Part shown: positions 1 through 11,710 of the stretch, piece after piece
How positions within the stretch are numbered: position 1 is the first letter of the stretch
Layout of the letters: every line of letters begins with the position of its first letter
NCBI GenBank assembly: GCA_022592445.1
Contig: JABYQR010000019.1
Coordinates: 124,001 to 188,000 of the forward strand
Direction of reading: 5' to 3'
DNA length: 64,000 nucleotides
DNA from: Cytidiella melzeri
Lineage: Eukaryota; Basidiomycota; Agaricomycetes; Polyporales; Irpicaceae
Program-made: the position numbers and the translations under genes
The notes under the pieces: generated by a model
Told to the model about the DNA's origin: nothing
The model's input: the letters and a program-made list of their open reading frames with translations, nothing else
Databases searched by the model: none

Positions 1-2953
1 GCGGAATTGGCGTACCTGAACAAGCTTGGGTTCATTGAGGCGGTTATTACAGACGACGGTGACGCCTTCTTGTTCGGAGCTCGCACAGTCATTCGAAAGT
101 ACGGGGCTCACGGACGACCCTCGAGAAAAAAAAACCCTCAACTGATTTCAATGATTTAGCATGAGCTTCAGTCTCACCGGAAACAAGAAAAACCCTGCAC
201 AAGATTCTCAAGGCAAGAACAGCAGGTACCACGTCCGAATATTCGAAGCAGACGCCATTGAAAGTCACCGCAAAGTTGGATTGACACGAGGAGGGATGAT
301 CCTATTTGCTCTTCTCTGCGGTGGCGATTACGACAATAAAAAAGTAAATATTAAACGAGCGTCGTTGTCGCATGTGCTCACATAGAGTCAGGGTGTCCGT
401 GGCATTAGCCCCAAAGTCGCCCACGGTCTAGCTCGCCTTGGCTTTGGCGATCGCCTTTTGGCAGAGTACGGTCATGGCTCGGATCATTTCAAGGCATACA
501 TTCCTCGTTGGCGCGCCGAGCTCACTCGGGAAATCCAAACGAACACGAGCGGGTTCCTGCCAGGAAGGAAAGACATCACTTTGCCGGTCACCTTTCCGGA
601 CCCACACATTTTCGAGTTGTACGCAAACCCTATCACTAGCGCGCGTACCTCCGTGAACGGGACTGATGGTCTGGCTATGCGATGTCGAGGGAACCCCAGT
701 CTCCCCTCGATCGCAGAGTTTTGTGAGACAAAATTCGACGATTGGGGCGGTCCAAAGGGCGTTCTCAAGAGGCTGTCTAGTCTCCTCTATGGGGGTGCCG
801 TCATCCATCTGCTTCGGCGAGCAGCGCAAGAAGCAGACGAAAAAGAAAAGTCGAAGCGCAGCTCCCGAGGCGAGAGTTTGAAGATTACAGGCCCTCTGCA
901 ATCTTCCCCAGCGGAAGCAGTAGGAACACCCGCTTCTCTAGTGGCCCGTTACCTCAAACCTGTTAGCCAGGACCGTGCCGCCAACGCTTTTGTCAATCGG
1001 AGGGATCCTGCCCCTTCAGCTACGCCCCTCGGCGACCCACATCCGTTGATCACTCGTGTTACTACAACGCGCAATTCTGTCGACACGGACTTTATTTTGG
1101 AGTACCGCGTCTCCGTCGACCCCGCGCAGCTCGTCGAGCTTGCTTCTTCTGGATTCAAGAGTAAACATGCTGATCCAGCGTCGCAGCCTATGGCAAGCCA
1201 AGCCTCGGCGCCTGCAGGGTCGCAGAGTCTCGCTGCCAGAGCTGCCGCCTTTGACCTTACTGCGCCGTTGAGGATCTGGGTACCTGCCTCGATGTTGCGA
1301 CAGGTGCATCCTCAGCTCATCGCGGATTTTGAAGCTCGTAAGAACAAACCGAAGGGAGTTCGTATAACTGGCAAGGGCAAGCAGCGAGCTGTCCCCGTGG
1401 ATGATGAAGATGATGACGACGAAGAAGACGACGATATATTGGACCTGACTAGTTCTCCAGCACGACCTGCAGCTAGTCAAAGGACGAAGAAACCGGCGAG
1501 AGCCAGTCCAGCTAAGCGTGTGGCTGCTTCCTCTCCAGTGCGCCCAACACCAGCTAAACGCGGCGCAGTGACTGCCTCTGTGCTCCCTGTCCCTGCTGAA
1601 CAACCGCCTTCCACCCCGAAAAGGGTTGAACCCGAACCGCCTGCTGCACCGGTGCAACCGAGCGCCCACATACCTGAGGTTAGAGTGAAGCAAGAGCGTG
1701 CTGCGGCTGGCCAACCCTTTCAAACTCCTTCTCGGCCGTTTTCTACCATAACTCAGCCTATTGCATCTTCCACTAGTCGTCTAGCTCATGCAGGACCACA
1801 GCCGCCTCCTTTGCCTGCATACTTCCCACCTCCTCCCCGCGTATTCTTCAACGTGGGACTCATCGAGACTGAGGAGCCTTTGTCAGATAGGGCCTTTGTT
1901 TTTACGTTTACCGACCCAGACGATCCCGCTTACGTCTTCATGGACGAGGCAGGATGGTACAATGAGGACGAAATGGAAGTTGACCGAATTGCCGAGCACG
2001 CAATAGCTTTCAATAGTCAGCCTCAGAACCTTCCAAGGTCTCAGCCCGCAGACGGAATAGGACCACCGTCTACCAGCCGCAATACCCCGCCGGCAAGGCG
2101 ATCCAGAAATCCCGTCATGCCTCCTGTTCTGGAACCGGTCGAGGAGTTGTGGGAGCAATGGCCGGAGGAGGTCCAACCTCGTGCTGGACCATCGGCAGCT
2201 GCTGCACCGGTTGTTGTCCCGCCGCCTCTGGTACCCCCTCAGCGGCCGACGCCTTCTGCGCGAAGATCGACTGCTGCTTCGCAGCCTGCGGAGAATAGAC
2301 ATGACGATATCGACGTGTTCGGCGATCCTGCCGGTATGGGAAGGTACGACCAGATGTTCGATCAAATCCTTGGGATTGTTCCTGGTGCACAGAAGAAGAA
2401 ACCCATGACAGCCGCGGCTCGCAAGCGTCTTTTGGCATCCATTGAGGCAGGGGCATCGAGTTCACAACCAGCCAAGAGGCGACGAACGGCTACCTCCAAG
2501 GCTGCGTCTTCCGTAGCACAGCCTCCAGCACCGCGTGGACCGCCTCGAGCTTCCACCTCTCGCGTTTCTCCATCTGTTCCAGTGTCTACTTCTCACAGTC
2601 CTCCTGCGGTTCCGCCTCACACTTCACGAACTGATGCAGTGGCAGCAGGCTCTGCTAGCCAGCCCAACAGGGCTCGCCAGATTGCGGACTTTCCGGATCT
2701 TCCTCCCCTGATGGTCCCAGCCAGCCAGCCAACACGACCGGCCGCTCGATCTCGCCCTGTCACCCGCCTGGGTACCATCGTTGTTGTTTCCAGCGACGAG
2801 GAGGACGGCGCTGCTGCTCCTACGACAGCAAAACATGCTTCTACCTCGACGCAAACGAACTTGTCTAGGCCCGCTGCATCTCAACCACCATCGTATCACA
2901 CGCGCGCCGACGCCTTCTTGGCTGACGCAGATCGTGTCGTCAGACTCTTCTGA
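1..2953 (+). CDS. GEN1/YEN1-type Holliday junction resolvase (XPG/Rad2 nuclease), 5' partial
   Basis: Structure-selective nuclease of the XPG/Rad2 superfamily that would cut Holliday junctions and flaps in the nucleus. The gene enters the window already inside the XPG-I domain. Exons by reading frame are 1-98, 160-343 and 392-2953. The first exon has the acidic motif VITDDGDAFLFGA, close to the TNDGDTFLYGA-type motif of GEN1. Exon 2 gives LTRGGMILFALLCGGDYD, and exon 3 opens with the helix-hairpin-helix segment GVRGISPKVAHGLARLG. After about 150 residues of folded sequence comes a long low-complexity tail. It is rich in Pro, Ala and Ser, has an Asp/Glu run near base 1400 and a basic AKRRRT stretch near base 2475, and looks disordered with nuclear-localisation potential. 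The N-terminal XPG-N domain lies upstream, outside the window. GEN1 rather than FEN1 or EXO1 is inferred from the motif spelling and the long tail. Confidence 0.85.
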
Positions 2954-3352
2954 ACTCTTGGAAATTTCTTGGATCGTCCGTGGAATATGTATAATCTGCT
3001 TAATCAGAACACATGTTAATAGAGATAATTCACCTTGTACATAATTAATATGGTAGTTCCCCAATTTTGGCCAAACGAATGGATTTGAAATGTGGTGCGT
3101 TACTGGGATGAGAATAGACTGTAAAATCCGCTTGAGCAGCATAAGTGGCTGGCCTAGATTGGGTGCGTCGTAATGTCATCGTCTTTGATGTTCTGCACAC
3201 CGTGAATAGTACGACAAAATCGATATCCTCGCTTCATGAATTATCATATCTAATACTAAAGTCCACCATCCTGGTCAGTGAACTACAACGAACGAATGAG
3301 GCAATGAAGCACTTACCAGTAGGTCATCTATATTTGTCACTATGGTACCAAT
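2954..3352. other. Intergenic 3' UTR region between convergent genes
   Basis: Lies between the stops of the GEN1-like gene (+) and MMM1 (-). No convincing coding sequence is seen. It probably carries the two 3' UTRs. Confidence 0.6.
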
Positions 3353-4587
3353 CTAAAGTGCACCAGCCGCCTCGCGCTCCTTCTGGACGTCGTCTTCTAC
3401 TTCCTGGACACTGGCAAGGCCTGGGAGGACAACCTTCCAGACCCCTTTCTCTGTAATGGCGCGGCGGATCTACGTACGCACAATGTATGAGTTTTTGTTA
3501 TCACGCGTGTTAGGTGTATATGCATGCATGTACGAACCTGGTGTGTGATAAGCTCGTGCAGCTTGGGTACATCGGCGAGTTTTGCACGACTGCCTAAGAG
3601 AGAGGTTGTTTTGAGGTCTAGTGTGAAGTCGCTCTGTGGTGAGGGCAGCATGAGTGTCACAGTTGGGTGGGGAGAATGAGCTTGTGGTGGCGTCAAGAGG
3701 ATCTGGAAACATACTGTTAGTCATATTATATGCTTACATGCGGAGGGGGCACTGGAGGCTTACAGTTGAGGAGAATAAGGATAAGGATATTGTTAAAGAT
3801 ATGGGCAAGCGCGCGAAAGAAGGGAAAGGATAATTGAGCAATACAGATGTCGAGAACGATATTGAGATGGTGTCGGTGTAGTGCATGTCGACTTCAATTT
3901 GCTGATGAATAGAGGCGCGTACAAAGTCTGTGAGCCGCATTGTTGCGTAGCTTGGCGTGATAGTACTTACAGGGTCGACTAGCGGTGTGTTCAAAGGCCT
4001 AGGACGCGCACGAGAGAGTCGAGGTGCCGACACGCCAAGATCAACCGAGTGTACCTTGATAGGCTCCTGTGGCTCTAGTAAGTCTCACTAGCAGAGTCGA
4101 GTAGTGTTGAAGCCATACCACGAAAGAAGCTGGGCGCATTTTGTTCGCGAACTTCTCGACTCGTCGTCTCGCGACCTCGTCTCCCTCAGCCCCGGGAAGG
4201 TCGCCTCGCAGCTTCGTACGATACGCGTCTACCACCTGATAAGCAAAAAGTCAGGAAATGTTGACAAAGTGAAGACGAGTGGTTACACACCTGGTGCAGC
4301 AGTATGTTTATCCAGTCTGCGCTCTCGACACCGCTGTTGGCGTCCATATCCGCCCTCCCATCCATCTTGGACGATAGCTTTGCTGCACTATCAAAGGATA
4401 ACTGACCATCGCTGTCGTCCTTCAGATTACGCGGCTGATACGAAGAAGACTTGTACGGTTGGTCAGAGACGGGGTCCAAGAACAGGTACTTGAGAATGAC
4501 GACAAGGAGGAACAGGATAGAGAATTGTCCAATGATCAGGCCTTGCGTGAAGGTCGGCTGCAAGGTGAGAAGGTATGCATTCGCCAT
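3353..4587 (-). CDS. MMM1: Maintenance of mitochondrial morphology protein 1 (ERMES subunit, SMP domain)
   Basis: ER-anchored subunit of the ERMES complex, which tethers ER to mitochondria and moves phospholipids through its SMP domain. Reading down the minus strand, exons are 4587-4291, 4235-4119, 4066-3971, 3901-3764, 3702-3538 and 3469-3353. All join in phase 0 and give 309 residues. The N-terminus has a single membrane span (residues ~20-38, FSILFLLVVILKYLFL). A Ser/Asp-rich linker follows, then the SMP domain beginning at SADWINILLHQVVDAYR. Family-typical SMP segments include KVHSVDLGVSAP, LNYPFPSFARLPISLTISL and TTSLLGSRAKLADVPKLHEL, and the end is IRRAITEKGVWKVVLPGL. The acceptor of exon 3 could be 6 nt upstream (adding PQ) without a frame change. 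The start at 4587 was chosen because it gives the short luminal N-terminus usual for Mmm1. Its start lies 287 nt past the QRI7 stop on the same strand. Confidence 0.93.
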
Positions 4588-4874
4588 TCGTGCATGTGTT
4601 CGTGGACGTCGTGCGACAACGACAAGGTGCAGTGAATGTCGGTCGAATCTGAGTCGGCGTCCGTCTGATTGCTGTCGCTGTCGGTGCGGCTCCCATGCCG
4701 CGGCATGTTCATCAAGATCGCAGAGGATAGATGTGTCTAAATAAGGCAACTCTGCCGGTTCGAAGTACTCGCGCCGGCCAACACTGCCCAGCCTCACGCT
4801 TGACACAATCCACATACATGTATAGTGAATGAATATAATCCTCGCCGAGTGAGCTACTCCACTCCCCGGAGCTT

Positions 4875-6450
4875 TCATACCCTAGACCCTTCCTCTAACA
4901 ATTCCAGCTGCGCCGTTTCACTAGGCATTGAGTAGCCGAGTTCCTCAATGTCCCACTTCACCCGCAACTCAACGGAGAGGTCATCATAGTCGCCTTCGAG
5001 GAAGCGATGCATAGATGCCCATCCAATCATAGCGGCGTTATCTGTACAGGGCGTACGCGTCAGCCAGTGGCAGTATGTGGGAACGTTGATTCGAACCTGT
5101 GCATAAGTGTACTGAAGGGAAAACGAGTGCTGTGTGCTCTACTTCTGAATCCGCGTACTCGTCAAGGCACGTTCGCAACCTGTTTGTTTCGCTGAATTCG
5201 TATGTTTACCTCAGCCATTGCAGACTTACCTGGACCGCAGCAAAGAGTTACAAGCCACGCCTCCGCTGACCACCACATGCCGTATGCGAATGTCCCTTTG
5301 TCGACACCATTCTAGGCCTAATCTGAGCTTCTTTTCCAATTGTCGAATCGCACCACTTTGGAACGACCGAGCGAGGGCTACTCTAGTCGGAATGCTGAGA
5401 GAATTTATGCCGCCCTGAAGACGAATGAACTTCTCCACAGTCCCGTGCAAGCCTGAGTACGAAAATGAAAGGCGACCACGCAACGGGTCAGGCATCTGAG
5501 GAACATCCTTCTCCTGTACCTCCTCGTCCAGCGGTGTCTTGCAAAACGCCTCCAGCGCAGCACCTGGCCCGACATCCTTCCATTGCAACTCTAAAAGCTT
5601 CGCGACTTTGTCAAAGGCGTGCCCCACGCTTTCGTCGTTTGTCGTAGCCAGTGTCTGGAACGACGTAGTCGACCTAGCGAGTAAAAGCAGGGTATGTTTT
5701 CCGGTCACCAGAAGCGTGAGGAAGGGGAATTGAGGAAGGGAGTCGTGTGAACTGGTCAGCATTGGCGTAAGGGCGTGTGCTTGCTATCATCTTGTCAACA
5801 CACCGGTGAGAACGGCGAAGCTTAGATAGGACGTACCATATGATGTACACCGACAATTGGCTTGTTCAGTGCTGCAGCAATAGCTTTGCCTGCCGTTGAG
5901 CATACGCTTAGACCGCCCGCCATCCCTACATGACATCTAAGAGACATGTTCGCTGTCGTGCTGAGCATCACACCCAGTGCGAAACACTTACCTGGACCGC
6001 GAGTGAATGCTATGCCGTCAATGTCATTCAAGCCGGTATTTGCATCACTCAAGGCCATCCTTATCGCCTCTGGCTGATGCTATCATCGTCACTTCGAACA
6101 ACTTCGGACATAATATCACTCACCATGGCCTGCTGGTGAGCTTGCATTGCGAAAAATGGGTGTATACCGCCAAAACCGGCATGCCTGTCGCGACGCGTAT
6201 GAACCGTGAGCTAGTAACGTGGCACATGTTGGATCGAAACGTACTGCTTGTGTTGAGTAACGACGATGTTGGATAGTATCTTGCGCTCAGACGTGACTAC
6301 TGCAGCACAAGTATCATCTGCAGAGGATTCGAGAGCGAGAACGTTGAAGAATCTACGAAACGCTGCTTTCGGTTTTAGTTGAAGGGATGCATATGTCGAG
6401 CTGATGACAGCGTTGCAATGCTTTTGTCTTCTCATGCTTGTGATTAGCAT
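4875..6450 (-). CDS. QRI7: Mitochondrial tRNA N6-threonylcarbamoyladenosine transferase (TsaD/Qri7 type)
   Basis: Kae1/TsaD-family enzyme that transfers threonylcarbamoyl to A37 of ANN-decoding tRNAs. The mitochondrial Qri7 form works without the KEOPS partners. Minus-strand exons are 6450-6245, 6184-6124, 6079-5992, 5925-5837, 5783-5230, 5179-5097 and 5041-4875, giving 415 residues, close to yeast Qri7. The first ~35 residues are rich in Arg and Lys with no acidic residues, as in a mitochondrial presequence. Motifs seen are the nucleotide-site start VLALESSADDT, GGIHPFFAMQAHQ, DIDGIAFTRGPG, the metal-binding histidines in VGVHHMQAHAL, the phosphate loop VVVSGGVACNS and the C-terminal DNAAMIGWASM. 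The Cys usual in the ESSCDDT motif is Ala here. The acceptor of exon 3 may shift by 6 nt (HQPEA or PEA). Confidence 0.93.
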
Positions 6451-7236
6451 GATCCTAGTATTTTCCCGCTTGCACGCTACCAGTACTAGAATCTAGTAGT
6501 GTGCGTTTTGGATACTTGACAGCGGCGATGCGGCGGAGGTTCCTAGGAACGAGTAGTCTCGTAACCAGGCTCTAGTTTCTCGTACCTCGAAATAGAGGAA
6601 CGAGTCGCTGCCGGCGCAGGCTATCAGGTAGTCTCGGTTCCAGACGTCCACGCTGACTTTCCTGACGAGGCAGGAGAGAGCAAGACACGAATGGACGGGC
6701 GCTCGCAAATCACTCCCCCATCAACGATATCTGACGAGACGCCCACTTTGATCTCCTCTCGTCCACTTCTCACTCCTTCCACTTTATTCTCCTCTCCTCC
6801 CCTCTTCATCTTCTTTTGGCCGCCTCCTGCAGTGAAATAAGGTGACCCAGATTAGCATTTACGAGAAAGAAAGACATCTCTTAGTCTCGGAACCAGCCGT
6901 TACGGATTGCCTGTTTGGGTGGCGGAGTGCGAAAAACACGTGTACTGTCTTTTTTGTGCAAGCTTCATTAGGAAGGAGCCCTGGCGACGTTCACTTGAGG
7001 GTCTGGGTGCGAGACTAGACATCTCTATGCTCAACTTTCCCCAACAAGCGTCTATATCCGTGGAGAAAGAGCTCCCACTGAGTCCCACAAGCTGTGGGCG
7101 CTGGCGTCTATTTTGATATATATAGAGCGAAACGCAAAGAGAAACTCCTTCATCGGACCTCACTCTCATTTCTAGTCGCGCAACCAGCAGCACTCATAGT
7201 ACGACCCCTGCTATAACAATTCAGCGTCGTCCGGCC
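6451..7236. promoter_or_regulatory. Divergent intergenic region with a TATA-like element
   Basis: Separates QRI7 (-) from the membrane-protein gene (+). No credible coding sequence is seen. A TATATATAG run at 7117-7125, about 112 nt before the downstream ATG, is a plausible core promoter. A CT-rich tract lies near 6750-6830. Confidence 0.4.
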
Positions 7237-8343
7237 ATGACTCCCCCACTTCCCCCACCACTCGTCGCCTGCACTAAAGATGCTATTCCCGTGGGCGAAG
7301 CCGAAAGTAAGTCGTCAATAGCTTTGACCCAAGTCACCAGACCAACAGACTCCGCTGCCTCACTCAAGAGCGATCATCTAGGAACATAAAGACCACCCTA
7401 GCAGCCATCCTGGCCTCAAAACTATCCCTCATCCACAGGCTTTGCTACGCCGTGTATATCACATGCATGTGGACTTCGCCCTTGCACATCCAAGCTGAGC
7501 TGTCCACACTGTGCGATGACTTCCCTGTCAGTAATATGCGCGGCACCACCCCTGCTGTCGAGTGCACAACATTTGGCAAGACGTCGTCGGCCCGCCGAAC
7601 CTCGAAGTCGCTTCAGCGCCGCTGGTCGGCATGTACTAAGAACCTATGCACCCAATTTCAGATGGTGAACTACGTCGCTGCTGTGTTCATTGGGTAAGCT
7701 ACGGATTAATTCTCCACAAGAGAGATAACTTGCTGATCGTTGTTGAACGCCACCACCGTGACAGTGCTCTCGTCACCATGCTCCAAGACCCCGTCATATC
7801 ATCCAACCCCACGGCCAAGCTGCTCGCCACCACTGCCTTTCTATGTGCACTCGGGAGTTTTTGCTGGGGCGTCGTCTTCCAAATCCACATATCGAGAGCG
7901 AGAACACCGCTCGACGCGCGTTTGTGGCTTCTCGTAAGTCCAGCTCCCACTCCCGCAGTGGACGCAACAGGCTGCTTTTTTTAGCGGCTGATAATTACGA
8001 ATAGAACGCGAGATATGTCTGTCGATGCAAGTGGTGGAACTTTGAGGTTATGTTCTCCCTGCCGACGGTATGGTTGCTGTGGTAAGTGCCGTCAACGAAT
8101 ATCGTCACATGATCATAACATTCACCGTTCCACAGGTCCGCACTGCTGTTCTGCCTCGCGCTCGTCTTGTCATACATCTGCGACGTCAGTGACGTGACTG
8201 TACCGCCAATTCTCTCGCGACTTCCGGGCATTTTTGTGGTATTGGTTTGGGCACTGCAGGTCCCATTGGTGGTCTGGACTCTGGCACGGCTCGGCAAATC
8301 TCCACGGACTGATGCGGGAGAGAATAATCCTGCAAACGTGTGA
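7237..8343 (+). CDS. Predicted multi-pass membrane protein of unknown function
   Basis: Not recognised. The last four exons are well supported by phase and splice sites: 7662-7693, 7765-7933, 8005-8081 and 8136-8343. They encode hydrophobic segments MVNYVAAVFIG, LLATTAFLCALGSFCWGVVF and FSLPTVWLLWSALLFCLALV, then a fourth near VVLVWALQVPLVVWTLARLG and a short polar tail. A conserved-looking loop, NARYVCRCKWWNFE, precedes the third span. The 5' part, from the ATG at 7237 to about 7660, has several possible introns that I could not resolve. One intron just before 7662 would be unusually short. The overall look is that of the small 6-7 TM proteins common in Agaricomycetes. Transport or receptor function is unknown. 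Confidence 0.5.
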
Positions 8344-8991
8344 ATAGCAGTTCACAGTATTCACAGACACGGCGTACTTGCTCGTTTGTACCGGATATAC
8401 CAAGGTCTAGATCTTGCAGAGCAGAGAATCTTGCAATGTAACAGTAAATGTGTCACTAGTAGAGGATACTATGCAATCCAAGAGTAATAGCTTGTCAATA
8501 TCGTTCTAGATCGGAACCAATTGAACCTCACCGAGTAGACTGTGATTGGATATCGTGAATGCCTAGACTCGACATACCAGGAGTGACTGACAGAGAACGA
8601 GTGCCTGCTTCGAGTTCGTATACCCGATGATAGACGCTAAGTAATAGTCGCATGTGGCTAAGGACCATTGTGCCAACTCGACGTACCGATTCACCTACAA
8701 GTTGGGATGGCAACCCTGTGAATGGTCTAGGCCCTACGTCGCTATAGGCTATCAGTGCGAGGAAATATATTGAGCGCGCAGCGGTATTTCCTGAGGGCCT
8801 AGATCGAACGTCAATACCCTTCCACGCCCAACGCCAGAAAACAAATAACAAAGTCTAGACCCCGAGTCCCGTCTCGAGCTCCGAGTCATAGTGTCCAATA
8901 GCACAAGGTGCATTCATTTGACGTGACCGATACAGAGAGAACTTCGAGCCGCTAAGCAAGTAAGTACAAATATCCATTGACAGATCTGCAT
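8344..8991. other. Intergenic region between convergent genes
   Basis: No gene seen. It lies between the stops of the membrane-protein gene (+) and the HbrB-like gene (-). Short ORFs here show no family resemblance. Confidence 0.5.
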
Positions 8992-11105
8992 TTACTTCAT
9001 CCCAACCATTCTTTCAACAACGGCCTAGATATAAGCATGAACCGCACAATCAGAAAAAGGAACCGAAAAGTGCGGAGCAACGGCCCCGAAGAGGCAGCCA
9101 ACCACGCACCTGAGTCTTCTCCCAGTCGAGACCTTCCACGTCCTCGTACTCCTCGTCCAAGTCCGTTTTCTGCGTCTCGCCGCCGCCGGATCCATCGCCC
9201 AATCCCCATCCTCCCATGCTAGCGCGAGCATTCTCAGGGTCTGGGTCTGGACTCCTACAAAACGAACGAAAGTAAAAGCCAATCACGAGTCAGATCAGCC
9301 GAGCCTAAACGGGAGATTTATGCATGGTGCCTAAACATACCTAAGACTCTCTAAAAATTCTCGCTCCTTGTCCCTGACCTGACGGTCGACGGTGTACACG
9401 GACCCAATCCTGGGAGTCTCCTCTCCCAATCTCGAGCCGTCGTAGTCCTCGTCCGCGGCGGAGTAGACGTCGTGCAGCCGCTGTTCAGGCTTTTGGGCGA
9501 TACGTCCTCGTCTATCGCGGGGAAGTCCAGCAGAGAGGAACGACGGTGCGCCTGTTCCGCCAAAGTGATGTTTACGACCGCCTTCTTGTTTGGAGTTCAT
9601 AGATGCCAGTGGCATTCGTATGTCGCGCAGTAAGAGACTGATGGCTTCCTCGCCTGGAGGAGGCTGTGGCGGAGGGTCCGTCAGAGAGTACGCCATGGGT
9701 AGGCAACGTTGAGAGAGCAGAACTAGAAGCCTTAAAAACCCCATATGCGTCGCGTCAATGAAGCTGAGAAAGAGACGCAGCGGTGTTCTTACATTTGCTG
9801 GAGCTTTGGATGCTGGTATCCGCCAGGAGTCTGGTCGCGTAAGATTGTAAGCTGTTCGTGAAGTATGTGGTGAACTGGGTATATGATCTGATCTCGAAAG
9901 GACTGCAACGCCATTGTGCGGACGTCAATTTGTTGTGACTTGAATGACGTGGCACCTGAGCCCTTCCCAAGCGAAGGCATCGTCGCCGGAGAAGAGGGCT
10001 TGTGGTTTTTCGGTACACGGTACAAAGACGATAACATGGGTTCCGTTTGCAGCGGCAACAGAGCCTGGGAAAGGTATTCATTCCACGGAGGGCAGAGTGG
10101 GGTCAATTTGAGACTTACACCTTCGACGTATGGTAGCACTTGCCCCCAGAAAAACGTCCACAAATCGACGACTCGCGAGACAATCTTTTCGTCGTCGATC
10201 CCGTTAAGTTTTGCACTCAGGGTAACCATGCCGTTTAGGATCATCTCTGTTGCATCATGTTCGAGAGAGGCAAAAGCCTTTGACGGTGTGGACGATACCA
10301 CTATTTTGATGTGGTGCTTCACAAGGGTGTTTAGCTCTTCACTTGCTTATTGGGAATAAGTATGATTAGCGCAACATGAATGGCGTAGATTAGCAGATAG
10401 ACAATTAGCGCGTATTTGATCAAAGCACTCATCACGACACAATGAAAAGGTACTCACATTGGGACTTTGAGCGCTTCGCCGTTGAACAACGGTAGAATGT
10501 GCTGATGCAGAGTTGGCCACGCAGTGTCGGCTCCGGCTGAAGACACACTCATGGTGCTTGGCTGAGCAGATGCAGCCAGCGTAGCGGTTGAAGCTGCAGA
10601 GATAGATGGATTTAGACTCGGCAGATGTGCAAGGTTTCCTAGTCGGTGCATTTCACGAGACACAATCTGGAGAAAACATGATAAGCAGCTCAGCGCGGTA
10701 GCGGAAACCATCTCAACATACCTTTGACGGAGACGGATGTGCTTTAGAAGTCATTGCAGGGACTGGTGAAGCAGCGGACTCTCGTAAGAGGTTCGCAGAG
10801 TCTGCTCTCGAGTGGCTGCGAGAGGCTATGGGGATCTGATTGGATAGACCGCGCGTGGAAGCAGAGACACCATTGTTGGATGAGAGCATCTCTCCGAGAA
10901 AGCCCAATCTCTTTGGTAGTGGCTGAGACTGCTCTGCGCTGTTGTGAAAGAGAGAAGATGTGGCTGAGCCTATGTCGTGGGCGTTGAGTGACGGCCTGGG
11001 AGTGTCCTGACTGAGGGAACGACGCTGGCGCTCGGGCGTTCGCATCTTTGGCTCCCAGTCCCCGGACACTCTCGGTGCTCTTGTATACGCAGAACGCCCC
11101 GACAT
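8992..11105 (-). CDS. HbrB/Bit61/PRR5-type TORC2 subunit
   Basis: Non-catalytic subunit of TOR complex 2, the regulator of actin, cell wall and membrane homeostasis. The family includes HbrB of Aspergillus, Bit61 of yeast and PRR5/Protor of animals. Minus-strand exons are 11105-10722, 10666-10458, 10341-10119, 10064-9793, 9730-9341, 9254-9110 and 9024-8992, giving 551 residues. The first ~130 residues are Ser/Pro/Arg-rich and probably disordered. The HbrB core follows: DTAWPTLHQHILPLFNGE, EELNTLVKHHI, DLWTFFWGQVLPYVEG, LLPLQTEPMLSSLYR and VRTMALQSFRDQIIYP. After it comes GAPSFLSAGLPRDRRGRI and an acidic C-terminal tail ending in AVVERMVGMK. An in-frame ATG at 11333 would add 76 residues containing an Asn/Asp run. 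I preferred 11105 because the extension looks less protein-like. Confidence 0.88.
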
Positions 11106-11710
11106 CCAGGTGCGGCCGCCGTCGTCGTCGTCGTCGTTGTTGTGGTTGTTGAGGACATTTCCCCTGACTTGGGGGCAGGATGTTGTAACACTACATTGTC
11201 TAGACGCCCGTGTTATCACGACCAAGGCCAAGCCACGGCCCGCACTGTGCGATCGAAAGGTAGAGATCCTTGAACACGAACCTCCAACTTGTTCCTCGAC
11301 GACCCCGACGGAAGACAAGTTCCTCGTCCTCACTTTGCTGCTTGAGCTACTAAAACTCGAGCCGGAAACATGGCAGCTGGCGATTATGAATACTCGGTGG
11401 TGTACGTGCGTGCTCTTGTTGCAGTGGATGATCGAGGCTTATTACCTTAAACCCAGCTGATAGACACGGCCTACCGTAAATTACTTGGATTCAAAGCAGA
11501 GAATGGACCCATGACCGTCCCGAGCGACTACCGGCTACCACGCGCTCACTGCCGACCCCTCGGATGTCATGCGGAACTCCTAACTGCCTACTACTTCAAC
11601 AAGTACTTCGTGCCTCCAATTGTCACCTGGACTCCAAGATTGCGGCTGTCTGATTTCAGACTCGAACTTCCTCTTCGCCGTCATCTTCGTCGGACTGTTC
11701 CTCTGCAAAG
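11106..11710. other. Divergent intergenic region with GTC/GTT trinucleotide repeat
   Basis: Lies upstream of both the HbrB-like gene (-) and the carrier (+). It contains an imperfect (GTC)n(GTT)n tract at about 11113-11150. An ATG at 11369 opens only 26 codons, and no supported gene follows. Confidence 0.4.

Noticed and set aside
428..901. Minus-strand ORF inside the GEN1-like gene
   Set aside because: It is a shadow of the real plus-strand coding frame, which has clear XPG-family motifs.
11369..11700. Possible small gene starting at an ATG at 11369
   Set aside because: Only 26 codons before a stop. No splice solution gave a recognisable or longer protein.
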